Shown: positions 54,197 through 64,000, counted from the stretch's first letter. The stretch is 64,000 bases of DNA from Pseudomonadota bacterium (GCA_002747395.1 PDPE01000033.1:36566-100565); one strand, 5' to 3'. Notes: generated by a model not told the origin, from the sequence alone. A program made the numbers and translations.

Positions 54197-57100
54197 ATGA
54201 AAGCACTGCTTAAAGCTGTAATGTTGGTATGGGTTTTTTCGTTTACTCTATTTGGTGAGAATGTATACGCCAGCCTGGAATTGGTCAAATTTGGGGATCA
54301 AAGCTACCGAGACGCCGTAATGGCAGATTCGCCCATAGCCTACTGGCGAATGGATGAGTTCCAGGGGGCATCTGTTGGAATAGATGAAACCGGGAACGGT
54401 CACGACCTCAGTTACCCTCTTTCGGTAAGTGCAGATTCTTCGGTTTTGATAGAAGGTCGGTCTCGAAAACTGTCTGCGCATCCAATTAGAGCGGCAGACG
54501 ATAGTGCCTGGGATCTTCAGCAGTTCACGCTGGAAACATGGTTTAAATCGAAAAAAACTGATTCGGACGCAGCATTTCTTATTGCCCATTCCGCCAGCGG
54601 GAGTCCATATAATTGGGGTTTATACGAATCAACATCAGGTAGGTATAGTCTTTATGTCAGAATCAATGGAACTGTGCAGGTGATTGGTTTTGAAAGAGAG
54701 CTAGCCCCGGTTAATCAATGGCATCATCTTGTTGGCACCTATGACGGCGTGACACTTAAACTGTATTTGAACGGTCGTCAAGTTGTCGAAAGGCAGATTT
54801 CGGGTACTGTTTCGCAAAACGCCGGTACTATTGATCTCGGTGAGTGGTCTGGTGGCCGGTTTGATGGCAGCATTGATGAAGTAGCAATATACAACTACGC
54901 CCTCAGTAGTCAGCAGATTAGTGATCATTTTGCCAATGCCACGCTGTACAGATCCGATTTTACCGAGAAGCAAAGAAATGATATTGACCTTTATGATTTA
55001 ACAGTTCTGAGGGGTGGGCCTGTCAGCTATTGGTCACTTGATGATAATGTCACTGCCGTTGATCTGGTTTCGCACTATTCCGGGAGTATTGACAACGCTC
55101 CTTCGAAAGCTGAAGGAATAATGGGAATTGAAAATAAAGCACTTAATTTTGAGAAGTCTGCCAACCAGCATGTGGTGGTACCTAACCAATCTTTGGCTCA
55201 TAAATTAGATCAGTACTCAATTGAGGCATGGGTAAAAGCAGATGAATTTGGGCCTTATCGGGCAATTTTTTCGAAAATTCCGACTGATGATTTGGGGGTG
55301 GCGTTACGATTCTCGGGTGATGGCCAACACTTTCAATTTTATCAAAAAGGGCAAAGTGGTTCCGAGTTTATGTTAGTGGATTCCGATGTCTTTCAATTAG
55401 GGAAGTGGTATCACATTGTTGCTACATTTAGTGCAGGTCAGGCGAAGCTATTCGTCAATGGTGAAGTCAAGGCGGAAGGGCAATTTACGTTAACCCCGGT
55501 TACGCCAGAACTTCCTATTCTTATAGGCCAACATTATTACAGCACCAATCATTCACATCTAAATTTCGATGGCACAATCGACAATGTGGCATTTTATGAT
55601 CGGGTTCTAACGTCTCAGGAAGCTACGACTCATTATCAAGCTGGTCAATCGAGACTGGCAGAAATATTTGTCGAGGCGTCTTCGATGGATGAAGCTGCGA
55701 TCAATGCAAAGGGCGTTGTCGTATTCGGTGTTGATGGACAAAGCTCTTTATTTAAACTGACAGGATTAAGAGAAAACTTCGCTAAACTCTTCGCCACAGA
55801 CAACACAGCCAGTGTTCCGACCAGCCTTTTAGATGTTCTACAGAACTATTTTAGTGAGCCTACAAACATATACACGCATGGCACTCCTTTATATATTTCA
55901 TATGCTGTTGGTAGTGATTGGCATGCTGGCGGTGGTCCAACCGGTTTTATTGAAACAACCGAACTAACTAATTTCTCCCTGTATACCTACTATGACAACT
56001 TTTATTGGTATGGAGGCTATTACGGGCCGAATTGGATCAAAGACGCTTCAAATAATGTCTATATATTCGACAATAAAACCGGTAACCGGGTTGGAAATTC
56101 GGATATTCATCAAAGTGTGTATGTGAGCGAAACGAAAAAAGTCGATTTTTATATGAACTATGGTGGAATTCATGTTGTTGCGGTTACTTCAATACCGACA
56201 GCTCAACACGTGACCGGTGGAGAATATCGCGCTAATGCAATGTTTGAGATTCCAGGTACCTCTCAGCCAGTAACGACTCCTGTTGTGTGGAGTGAAACAA
56301 AAAAGGGAAGTGGCATTAGCGTTTCTTCTGAAGGTTTAACGGTGTCTAAAGCATCGGGATCCTGGCAAACCGCGCTTGCCTCATCCGCGGCATACACGGG
56401 GAATGTGGCCTGGGAAGTCGCTATTACTGAGGGGAATATTCATTATATTGGCTGGATATCAGATGATGCTAATCTCGAAAGAGCTGTCCATTGGGCGAAT
56501 GGTGCCACTCAGGTTGCAGGTTGGAGATCAACCGGGCAGATAAGTACTCAGTTTAATGAAATACAATCTGGTGCCGTATACTCGGTCGGCGATATTTTGG
56601 GATTTGTCTATCGAGCAGAAGCAGGGGTGCTGGAGTTTTGGCTTAATGGTCAAAAACGCCATACTGCAAGTGGTTTTTCAGGAGCCTTGTATCCTGCCTG
56701 GAGTGCAGAAGGTGCTGCTTCGGCCATTGGCAGATTTTCTTCGGTTCAGTATAACTATGGGTCTGATGTGGTTCTGTTATCTGACCAGGAGGATCAGGAT
56801 GCCCCTGTCGAGATAGATGCTGATCCGGATAATGACGGGTTGTCCAGTCAATTTGAAATCGCTATTGGAACGGATCCAGATCAACCGGATACGTTGACCA
56901 GCAGTGATACTTTTGTTTTCGTGCATACCGAGTTGGAAAGTATTGGGGATATCGTCGCATTTGATAATAAGTATTACTTTCTTGCACGAAAAGAGGGCGA
57001 TAGCTATCTCCATCAAAGATTACAATTTGCCGATACGTTTTTCGATACGATTAATGAGGTATCTGCAGTCGCCAGCCGAATCAGAGCGACAACTTTGTAT

Positions 57101-60100
57101 GCTGATGATAGTTGGGTTTATTTCAACCATGGAAATGGACTCGTGAGGTATGATGGTAGCGTTGGTGTAGAAACATTCGATACAGATGGCAGTTATGTGA
57201 GCAAAGATATTACCAGTATCGACAATACGCTGATTTATGGGCGTTCTTACGGAAGTGGACAAGGTAATTTTTGGTATATTTTCAATCGGGATTTGCCACT
57301 AACAAGTGGTCATCAATTTGTACGGGATTACTGGGTACGTAATGTTTACTGGGGTAGGGGGCAGGCGGCGGTCAGATTTAAAGGTATAACGTATTTTTTT
57401 GGCACATTGGCACACAGTCCTAATGGAAAACCCGCTGTCTATTCAACCGCCAAAACCGACTTATACTCCATTAACTCAAAAACTGATTTACAGTTAGTGG
57501 ATACGGGTATTGATAATTTGATGGCATCTAACTCACATACTGCTTTTATGGCCAGTAATGATGCTGCTGTAGTCGTTGTCGTTTCAAATACAGGGAACTA
57601 CAGCATTAGTCGTGACAATACAAATTGGGTTACGAGATCAATTGATAACTATCAATTTGTTACTAAACGAATGGTAACTGATGGCATATTCTTTTATGCG
57701 ATGGTGCAGCATACTTCACATGGCACTTTCCACATCGTCCGAATCCTGGCTAATGGAGAATACCAGGTTAAATGGGATTTAGCCGGTGCAACTGACTTTG
57801 TAGATGGTTCTTATCAGGTCTTATGGCACCAATTGAACATGATTGACAATCATTTGGTTGTGGTTGGTACGCGAACTCTTGATGATGATGTATCTGAAGG
57901 TATCGTTCAAGCTATTCCAGTTTTACGTGAAAGTACGAGTGTATCGTTGACGTTGGACACTGAAGGCAGTGGTTCATCGATTCTTCTCGATTGGAGTAGC
58001 CATGACAGTTTGGCGGACGGAATTACCGGGTATAACGTCTATATTCAGTCAACAGATTTTGCTTCGATAGAAGGATTAACTCCTGTTGCGACGGTTTCTG
58101 GTAAACGGCATTATCTGGCTGAGAATTTACCCAAATCACAGGCAAGCTATTTTGCCGTGGTACCGGTAGACGACGAAGGGACTCTGTATACCGACGTCAC
58201 TGCGCTATCTGCTATTCCGGTTGACACACTTGCTCCAGAAGAAGTTTCGAATTTAGCGGTAATGGAGTCCAACGAAACTTCGATTCATCTGCGTTGGAGT
58301 GCGTCTATTGATAGTGCTAAAGACCTTCAGGGATATCGAATTTCAATTATTCAAGAGGATAATAGCCATACACGCGAAGAGACCCTGCTGAAATCAGATC
58401 TGGATCCTGATTTGGAGTTCATTGAGTATCATGTATCCGGTCTGAATATGGGTGTGGCGTACCAGGTCAAAGTCGCTGTATTTGATGAGAGTGATAACTA
58501 CTCAGAAGGTATGCAGATTCCAGCGCTCACTTGGCTTGCCAATCCACAAAACGTAAACGTAGAAGCATTAGATAAAAAACTGGTGGTGTCCTGGGAGTCC
58601 GCACAGCCTTCAAATTTGGTCTCTCACTACAATGTTTACGCTGAATCCACCCCGGGCGTGGTTTACCAAATAGCCGTAACAGTAGTTAATACAGCAGGAG
58701 CAGAGAATACTGCTGTAGCAAGTTCTGCAGGTATGCCAATTGGCGATACTTTCGGCCCGACTATTACCAGTATTTTGTGGAAGGATGGCATTGATACGAT
58801 AGATATTACCAGTGGAGGTATCGTTAAACGCGAGGGGCAACTGGAAGTTCAAGCGACAGACCCATCCGGGATTAATCGTGTCGTTTTCGAGAAGAATGCC
58901 GCCCCCTGGGGAGTCGACTTGTCAGGTTCGCCGCATTTTGAGCAGCCCTGGCATTTGGTTGACGACGCAGATGGCGATTATACCATCAAGATTACTGTTT
59001 TCGATAATCATAACAACGCCACCAGTCATACATTGACCCTGGATGTCGCCTTGCTTCCTCCCTCGCAGCCGTCAATCACTCTGCCCGCCAGCGGATTGGC
59101 AACTAATCAAGAGGCGGTGACGGTGACGGGTACCGCCGAGCCGGAAACCATCATTCAGCTGCAACGAAATGGCGTTTCGATAGGTTCGGAATTCGTGGTC
59201 TCAAGTGGCGGAACGTTTACAAATGTCGTTACATTAGTTGACGGAATGAATGAACTCACCGCCATGGCCCGTTTCGAGAATCGATTTGCTTTTAGCCAGG
59301 CAAGTGCACCCGTTTCTATTACTTTTGATTCATCCATTCCAGCCACACCTGAGAATTTAGTCACCACGGCCAGGGCATTGGGTAAAGTGACCCTGTCCTG
59401 GTTTGAAGCCGATGACGATACTGTCCTGGGTTATCATGTTTATCGTTCAAATGATCCATTTGTGTCTGTGTCGGAACCAGGTGTTGCCAGGCTTACTTCT
59501 TCCCCACTGGGCACTCCCAATTATCAGGATGTACCCATTGAAGATGGCACTTATTATTACGCCGTGACCAGTGTCAACGGGGTCGATACCGAAAGTACCC
59601 TGAGTACTGTCAGCAAAGTGGATGCCGATAGCCAGGGGCCTCAAGCTCTGACGATTGAATACCAGCCACAGGGTTCGTTTGATTCTGTCACCGGCCGTTA
59701 TGGCGCAGGTCGACTAGGGGTCACTATCACCTTTAATGAACCATTGCGTAACACACCCTTTTTCGCATTATCCACCTCCGGCGGTTTGCCCTTAACCGCC
59801 TCGCTGGTGAAAGACTTTTCAGACCCATTGGTTTACAAGGGGGAAATCGAAATTACCCCCACCACTTCGTCTGGCGTCGCGGTAGCCGTGCTATCTGCCT
59901 TTGATTCGGTTGGCAATCGGGGAACGGATGTAATCTCTGGCGAAGAGATCCTCATTGATACTCAGGCGCCGAAGGTTACGCAACTGACGGTAAACCCGAA
60001 TGCCCCTATACAAAATGTATTGAGTCCGGAAACGGATGTAGAGGTTGAAATTACCTTGGCGGAGGAAGTCAAAGCCGGCACACAGCCCACCTTGATCCCC

Positions 60101-63100
60101 GTTCTTTTAGAAAACGGGATATCCGCGCCAATTGTTGGCCTTGAAGCTGGCATTGCCTTAACCCGGGAGGCCGGGGCAGGGCAGCCGCGTTATACTGGGC
60201 AGTTCACTTTGCCACCAAATGCGGGCGTTGATGCGGGTGGTTTGCCTAATGCTGAATTATTGAGTTTTACCTTTGAGGCTTTTGATGATTTGGATAATCG
60301 TGCAACTCATATTCAGGGGAATACGTCCTTTCAAGTCTATCAGGGCGATTTACCTCCGTTGGATGCACCCACAGGCCTGACGGCGCAGGCCTTGCCAGGG
60401 GGGCAGGTGAGTCTGAATTGGCAAGCGGTTCCTGAAGCCGCCGGTTACCTGTTACATCGCCAGGCACCGGGTGAAACCGAACTGACTGAATGGGTTCAAT
60501 TTGACAGTGGTGTAACGACAGCTTTTCTCGATGGTGAGCCGGTACCCCTGGACGATGGAGATTATCACTATGCCATTGCCTCATTACGTTCTGCCAATGG
60601 CCAAAATGCTGTCAGCGCCTACAGTCCGGTTATTATCGTACCGGCCGATGGCCTGGCACCTGCACCGCCAGACAATCTCATTGCGGAACTCAATGGCGCA
60701 GGTGTGGTATTACGTTGGCAAGCGCCTGTCGCAGAGCCGCAAAATGAGCTGCTGCGTTACAAGGTGTATCGACTCGATTTACCTCAAGGAACAGAGGTGA
60801 TCGATCTAAGTGGCGTAGAGGCACTTCAGGAGAATATTCCAGAAGTGATTGCTCTGGATAGTACCCCTTCCACAACCGATCATCTGTATGTTGTCACCGC
60901 TGTTGATTCAGCGGGCAACGAATCCGCGCCGTCCAACAGTCAGTATATCAATGTGGATCTGCTCCCCGTAAAGGATCTGCATATCGATATGACTGTCGGT
61001 CAAGCGCCAGAGATTCAGTGGGGCCATTCCAGCCCAGGTATTGCCGGATTCGAGCTGGCAACGGGGCCGGATGGCAACCTTATACCTTTGATGAATGTTG
61101 ATGGCGGTGTATTCAGCTACGTTGATTCCACCTACCCGGGTAATGCAACCGTGGCTGTTGAGCGGCGTTATACTGTGATAGCGAAAGACAATCAGGGTAT
61201 GGCCAGTCTACCCCATAGCCTGGTGCTGCCAGCAGTAAGTGTTGCGCTGTCTCCGATGAATGCGACGCCCCCGATTCAAAAGGGGATCATGAATCGTGTG
61301 CTCTTTCGGGTAGGGAACAGTGGTGCCACGCTTATAAACCAGGCACGACTGCTGGTTGGCATACAGGTCGATGGTCAAACACGCTTGCACCCCTCCGCCC
61401 CGTTTTCTGTTCAGCCAGGTGGCTTTGCTGATGTCAATGTCGTAGTCGGGGGCTATAACTCACTGGATGCCATTGTTAATTTAAATGTTTCGCTCCTCTG
61501 GCAGCCTAATGTTGGTGAGCAGGTGACGATCCAGCAACCGATCGGCATTGAAGTCGGGCAATCCGGACTCGTCGCGCGATTGGAGCCAGAGGCCTTGATA
61601 CGGGGAGGCCTGGGTAAGGCGCGGCTGATCCTGGAGAACATCAGCGATGTCGAAACAGAGATCCTGCTTGCCGTTAATAATGGCAAGGCCGATTCACCCG
61701 ATGTTCGCTTTGTGCTCGAAGATATGGATGGCAATCGACTGAGCACCACTGCAGTCAGACAGGTGAGCGGCCAGGTCATCAGTGTCAGCGATGGTTCAGT
61801 TGTCGCACGAATTCCGGCGGGAGAAACCTATCTGTCTGATGTGTTTGACATGCAGGTGCCCGCTTCGGCTCCTGACGATGTGGTTCTGAAACTGGAAATC
61901 GATCAGTTCCATTATCAGGTAGGACGGCGCAATCATGTGGTGATTATTGGTACCACGGCAAGCCAGGCCGTCAACCTGGTGGAAACGCCGTATTATGGTC
62001 GCCTGGACAGCATTACGCCAACTCGGATCTACGCCGGTGATCCTGTGACATTCCAAGGTGTTGCGCTGGATCGTGAAACCGATGTCGCCTTAATTGGGGT
62101 GCCGTTGAATTTGGTTTTGACATCACAAGGATTTGAACGTAGCTATCCGGTTATTACCCGCCCGGATGGAACTTTCAGTTTCAACTGGGTGCCGACCTTG
62201 GCAGAGTCGGGAGAGTACCAGGTGTCTGTGATTCATCCGCAACGTCTTGATCGACCGGATCATGGTCATTTTGTCGTAGAAGGCGTGACGGTGAGTCCCA
62301 CTCAACTTGAGGTATCAATACCGCGTAACTTTACTCAGGATATTGATTTGAAAGTGACTACAGGGGTGGGCACGACGTTGCAGAATGTTCACCTCAAGCT
62401 GGTCAAAGCTGAAAATGCCAGTGGCCAGGACGTGCCTCTGCCAGAAGGTGTGAGCTGGAATGACTATACCATTGCGCAGGTGGCCTCCGGGGTAACCGGG
62501 TATCTGAAGTTGCAGATTAATGGTAACAATCTGGCACCGGAACGAGGCTATCTGACCTTTGATGTCGTGGCTGATAATCTTGGCCAGACATTGGCGACTA
62601 TCCGAGCCGAGTACTTCTTTGCCGAAGCCTTACCGGTTCCTAAAGTGAGCCCGAGTTTCATCACCACGGGCACCAGGCGGGGCGGCAATCAGAGTGAGGT
62701 ATTTACCTTACGTAACGAAGGGTTGGCGCCCATCAGCAATGCCCACCTGACATTGGTCAATGAAGATGACACGGCTGCACCGGACTGGATTCGGCTGGCG
62801 GGCACCTCGATTCTGGGCGATATTGGAGTGAACGAATCCAGGGATATTCACGTGTTGGTCACTCCGGATACTGGCGCATCGAATGGGGACTACCGCTTCA
62901 AAGTGATGATTCAGGGTGACAATATTCCTGCGCAACCGTATTACGTGGCTGTGGCCGTTACCGATGCAACTACAGGCAGTGTGGTATTCCACACCCGTGA
63001 CATCTACACCGCCACGCTGGATGAGCAGGGTAACCCGATTCCCGGATTGGGGCAGGTGAGTCTCAAACTGCAAAACGAAGAAGTACTCAGCGCTGTCTTT

Positions 63101-63916
63101 GAGGTTCAGAGTGATCAAAATGGCGATGCCGTACTGGATAACATCCCCACCGGTTCGTACTTTTTCCGGGCCAGCGCCTTTGATCACGAAACCGTCACTG
63201 GACGCTTACTTGTCAAACCGGGAACGACTACCTATGAAGGCGTATTCCTGATGAATAAACTGGTCACCGTTGAGTTTTCAGTGAGGGAAATTACGCTGCA
63301 AGACCGCTACGAGATCGTACTCGAATCTACGTTTGAAACCAATGTTCTCGCACCGGTAATTATTTACGAACCTGCGGCGGTGAATCTGCCGTTGATGGAG
63401 AAAGGACAGGTGTTTTACGGCGAGCTGACGCTCACCAATTATGGGCTATTGCAGGCTGATACCGTTACGACACAGTACCCCAAAGGGGATGAATTCACCC
63501 GTTTCGAATTTTTAGCGGATACCCCGGAGACCTTGGGTCCCGGAGAATTTGTAGTGATTCCCTACCGGGTGATTGCGTTGCAAAACTTTGATCCCGGTCT
63601 GGATGGTAATGCTACCGGTGGTGGTTGCGTCAATCTGCAATACCAGGTGAAAACAGACTGTACAGCTGTGTGCTTGGGTGGTGATACCACGACCACCTCC
63701 AGTAGTTCCACGTTCAGCGTCAAAGGCGGCAGTTCCTGTGGTGGATCAGGCGGCGGCTTTGGCGGCGGGTATGGATTTTACGGTGGATTTGGCGGGTCAG
63801 GTGGCGGTGTGTCCCTGATACCGAAAGGCCCGGATACGTTAGAGGATAACGAAGAATGCGAAACTTATGGCTGTGACAGCGCGAGCTGCGCCTGCCCGGA
63901 AGGGAGCGCAGACTAA
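54197..63916 (+). CDS. Giant secreted LamG/SPRY/Fn3/Ig mosaic protein
   Basis: 3239 residues. Signal peptide about 1-25 (ending NVYA). In order: two LamG-type lectin domains (about 47-247 and 275-485), an aromatic-rich unrecognised domain (490-675), a SPRY-like domain (about 695-855), a Ca-binding stretch DPDNDGLSSQFEIAIGTDPD (about 875), a probable beta-propeller region (905-1245), Fn3 domains near 1250-1510, Ig-like domains (1515-1700), more Fn3 (1715-1810, 2055-2150, 2155-2260), CARDB/Ig-like domains (2340-2920), and a carboxypeptidase-regulatory-like domain near 2940-3020. The C terminus is Cys-, Ser- and Gly-rich (GGSGGGFGGGYGFYGGFGGS). It probably acts outside the cell as an adhesin or matrix component. 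GAAAAA-type ribosome binding is weak. The next ORF starts right at its stop codon. Confidence 0.8.
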   Translation: MKALLKAVMLVWVFSFTLFGENVYASLELVKFGDQSYRDAVMADSPIAYWRMDEFQGASVGIDETGNGHDLSYPLSVSADSSVLIEGRSRKLSAHPIRAADDSAWDLQQFTLETWFKSKKTDSDAAFLIAHSASGSPYNWGLYESTSGRYSLYVRINGTVQVIGFERELAPVNQWHHLVGTYDGVTLKLYLNGRQVVERQISGTVSQNAGTIDLGEWSGGRFDGSIDEVAIYNYALSSQQISDHFANATLYRSDFTEKQRNDIDLYDLTVLRGGPVSYWSLDDNVTAVDLVSHYSGSIDNAPSKAEGIMGIENKALNFEKSANQHVVVPNQSLAHKLDQYSIEAWVKADEFGPYRAIFSKIPTDDLGVALRFSGDGQHFQFYQKGQSGSEFMLVDSDVFQLGKWYHIVATFSAGQAKLFVNGEVKAEGQFTLTPVTPELPILIGQHYYSTNHSHLNFDGTIDNVAFYDRVLTSQEATTHYQAGQSRLAEIFVEASSMDEAAINAKGVVVFGVDGQSSLFKLTGLRENFAKLFATDNTASVPTSLLDVLQNYFSEPTNIYTHGTPLYISYAVGSDWHAGGGPTGFIETTELTNFSLYTYYDNFYWYGGYYGPNWIKDASNNVYIFDNKTGNRVGNSDIHQSVYVSETKKVDFYMNYGGIHVVAVTSIPTAQHVTGGEYRANAMFEIPGTSQPVTTPVVWSETKKGSGISVSSEGLTVSKASGSWQTALASSAAYTGNVAWEVAITEGNIHYIGWISDDANLERAVHWANGATQVAGWRSTGQISTQFNEIQSGAVYSVGDILGFVYRAEAGVLEFWLNGQKRHTASGFSGALYPAWSAEGAASAIGRFSSVQYNYGSDVVLLSDQEDQDAPVEIDADPDNDGLSSQFEIAIGTDPDQPDTLTSSDTFVFVHTELESIGDIVAFDNKYYFLARKEGDSYLHQRLQFADTFFDTINEVSAVASRIRATTLYADDSWVYFNHGNGLVRYDGSVGVETFDTDGSYVSKDITSIDNTLIYGRSYGSGQGNFWYIFNRDLPLTSGHQFVRDYWVRNVYWGRGQAAVRFKGITYFFGTLAHSPNGKPAVYSTAKTDLYSINSKTDLQLVDTGIDNLMASNSHTAFMASNDAAVVVVVSNTGNYSISRDNTNWVTRSIDNYQFVTKRMVTDGIFFYAMVQHTSHGTFHIVRILANGEYQVKWDLAGATDFVDGSYQVLWHQLNMIDNHLVVVGTRTLDDDVSEGIVQAIPVLRESTSVSLTLDTEGSGSSILLDWSSHDSLADGITGYNVYIQSTDFASIEGLTPVATVSGKRHYLAENLPKSQASYFAVVPVDDEGTLYTDVTALSAIPVDTLAPEEVSNLAVMESNETSIHLRWSASIDSAKDLQGYRISIIQEDNSHTREETLLKSDLDPDLEFIEYHVSGLNMGVAYQVKVAVFDESDNYSEGMQIPALTWLANPQNVNVEALDKKLVVSWESAQPSNLVSHYNVYAESTPGVVYQIAVTVVNTAGAENTAVASSAGMPIGDTFGPTITSILWKDGIDTIDITSGGIVKREGQLEVQATDPSGINRVVFEKNAAPWGVDLSGSPHFEQPWHLVDDADGDYTIKITVFDNHNNATSHTLTLDVALLPPSQPSITLPASGLATNQEAVTVTGTAEPETIIQLQRNGVSIGSEFVVSSGGTFTNVVTLVDGMNELTAMARFENRFAFSQASAPVSITFDSSIPATPENLVTTARALGKVTLSWFEADDDTVLGYHVYRSNDPFVSVSEPGVARLTSSPLGTPNYQDVPIEDGTYYYAVTSVNGVDTESTLSTVSKVDADSQGPQALTIEYQPQGSFDSVTGRYGAGRLGVTITFNEPLRNTPFFALSTSGGLPLTASLVKDFSDPLVYKGEIEITPTTSSGVAVAVLSAFDSVGNRGTDVISGEEILIDTQAPKVTQLTVNPNAPIQNVLSPETDVEVEITLAEEVKAGTQPTLIPVLLENGISAPIVGLEAGIALTREAGAGQPRYTGQFTLPPNAGVDAGGLPNAELLSFTFEAFDDLDNRATHIQGNTSFQVYQGDLPPLDAPTGLTAQALPGGQVSLNWQAVPEAAGYLLHRQAPGETELTEWVQFDSGVTTAFLDGEPVPLDDGDYHYAIASLRSANGQNAVSAYSPVIIVPADGLAPAPPDNLIAELNGAGVVLRWQAPVAEPQNELLRYKVYRLDLPQGTEVIDLSGVEALQENIPEVIALDSTPSTTDHLYVVTAVDSAGNESAPSNSQYINVDLLPVKDLHIDMTVGQAPEIQWGHSSPGIAGFELATGPDGNLIPLMNVDGGVFSYVDSTYPGNATVAVERRYTVIAKDNQGMASLPHSLVLPAVSVALSPMNATPPIQKGIMNRVLFRVGNSGATLINQARLLVGIQVDGQTRLHPSAPFSVQPGGFADVNVVVGGYNSLDAIVNLNVSLLWQPNVGEQVTIQQPIGIEVGQSGLVARLEPEALIRGGLGKARLILENISDVETEILLAVNNGKADSPDVRFVLEDMDGNRLSTTAVRQVSGQVISVSDGSVVARIPAGETYLSDVFDMQVPASAPDDVVLKLEIDQFHYQVGRRNHVVIIGTTASQAVNLVETPYYGRLDSITPTRIYAGDPVTFQGVALDRETDVALIGVPLNLVLTSQGFERSYPVITRPDGTFSFNWVPTLAESGEYQVSVIHPQRLDRPDHGHFVVEGVTVSPTQLEVSIPRNFTQDIDLKVTTGVGTTLQNVHLKLVKAENASGQDVPLPEGVSWNDYTIAQVASGVTGYLKLQINGNNLAPERGYLTFDVVADNLGQTLATIRAEYFFAEALPVPKVSPSFITTGTRRGGNQSEVFTLRNEGLAPISNAHLTLVNEDDTAAPDWIRLAGTSILGDIGVNESRDIHVLVTPDTGASNGDYRFKVMIQGDNIPAQPYYVAVAVTDATTGSVVFHTRDIYTATLDEQGNPIPGLGQVSLKLQNEEVLSAVFEVQSDQNGDAVLDNIPTGSYFFRASAFDHETVTGRLLVKPGTTTYEGVFLMNKLVTVEFSVREITLQDRYEIVLESTFETNVLAPVIIYEPAAVNLPLMEKGQVFYGELTLTNYGLLQADTVTTQYPKGDEFTRFEFLADTPETLGPGEFVVIPYRVIALQNFDPGLDGNATGGGCVNLQYQVKTDCTAVCLGGDTTTTSSSSTFSVKGGSSCGGSGGGFGGGYGFYGGFGGSGGGVSLIPKGPDTLEDNEECETYGCDSASCACPEGSAD

Positions 63917-64000
63917 ATGACTGATAGTGTAACGACACCCCTTGACAAAGGTAACCCAACAGGAGCACCTGCCATGATAATCCCTCCCGCCTTGCGCTCT
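63917..64000 (+). CDS. Start of a further gene, cut by window end
   Basis: ATG 63917 follows the TAA of the giant gene with no gap (TAAATGA) and reads MTDSVTTPLDKGNPTGAPAM and onward without a stop to the window edge. GGGAGCG lies about ten bases upstream, inside the giant gene, and could serve as ribosome binding site. The 28 visible residues are too few to identify it. Translational coupling to the giant protein suggests a related function. Confidence 0.55.
   Translation, partial: MTDSVTTPLDKGNPTGAPAMIIPPALRS

Noticed and set aside
63720-63968. 82-residue minus ORF at the window end
   Set aside because: Antisense reading of the Gly-rich end of the giant gene.

Overview
This window reads as the chromosome of a marine-type gammaproteobacterium related to Pseudomonadales/Oceanospirillales. 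The evidence is gene order: rnf genes with nth, metG-mrp-dcd, ypjD divergent from ffh, rpsP-rimM-trmD-rplS, dsbC-hom-thrC-recJ, and prfB (with its programmed frameshift) followed by lysS. From memory these neighbourhoods match Pseudomonas-like chromosomes. I cannot name the genus. TTG and GTG starts are frequent. No tRNA, rRNA, CRISPR array or intact insertion sequence was seen.

Layout. 0-6.4 kb: end of a CheV-type chemotaxis gene, an esterase, a quinone oxidoreductase, a DTW-domain tRNA-modification gene and a GNAT gene that share a palindromic start, a small membrane protein, and a chemoreceptor gene broken by one amber codon. 6.4-16.2 kb: nth and an Rnf complex whose six genes are split into rnfABC and rnfDGE by two unrelated genes, then metG. 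16.4-21 kb: mrp, dcd, a class II aldolase-like gene, a DUF416 gene and avtA. 21-26 kb: an iron island with a perfect 7-1-7 Fur-type box, two exporter-fold ABC half-transporters (YbtP/YbtQ-like) and a lone FbpC-like ATPase. 26-32 kb: argF, grxD, a TonB-like gene overlapping a DUF1631 gene, and ypjD. 32-46 kb: the conserved translation, secretion, threonine and repair block (ffh to ung). 46-48 kb: an HDOD gene, an ACT_3 gene and weak small ORFs.

48-64 kb is the most unusual part. Five complete genes and the start of a sixth run in one direction with almost no gaps. They encode a secreted Fn3/Ig-like protein ending in a dockerin-like EF-hand pair, a cohesin-like protein with a divergent PEP-CTERM tail, an extracytoplasmic rhodanese-like protein without its catalytic Cys, a membrane-anchored transglutaminase-like protein, and a 3239-residue LamG/SPRY/Fn3/Ig mosaic. 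I propose that it encodes a non-cellulosomal, cohesin-dockerin-based surface assembly. The domains support this, but the function is inference.

A second theme is a set of at least twelve short tandem duplications (14-22 bp units, 2-3 copies). They lie in leaders and spacers or at gene 5' ends, all within the first 43 kb. Some alter starts or promoters, for example at mrp, ffh, rnfE and the DUF416 gene.
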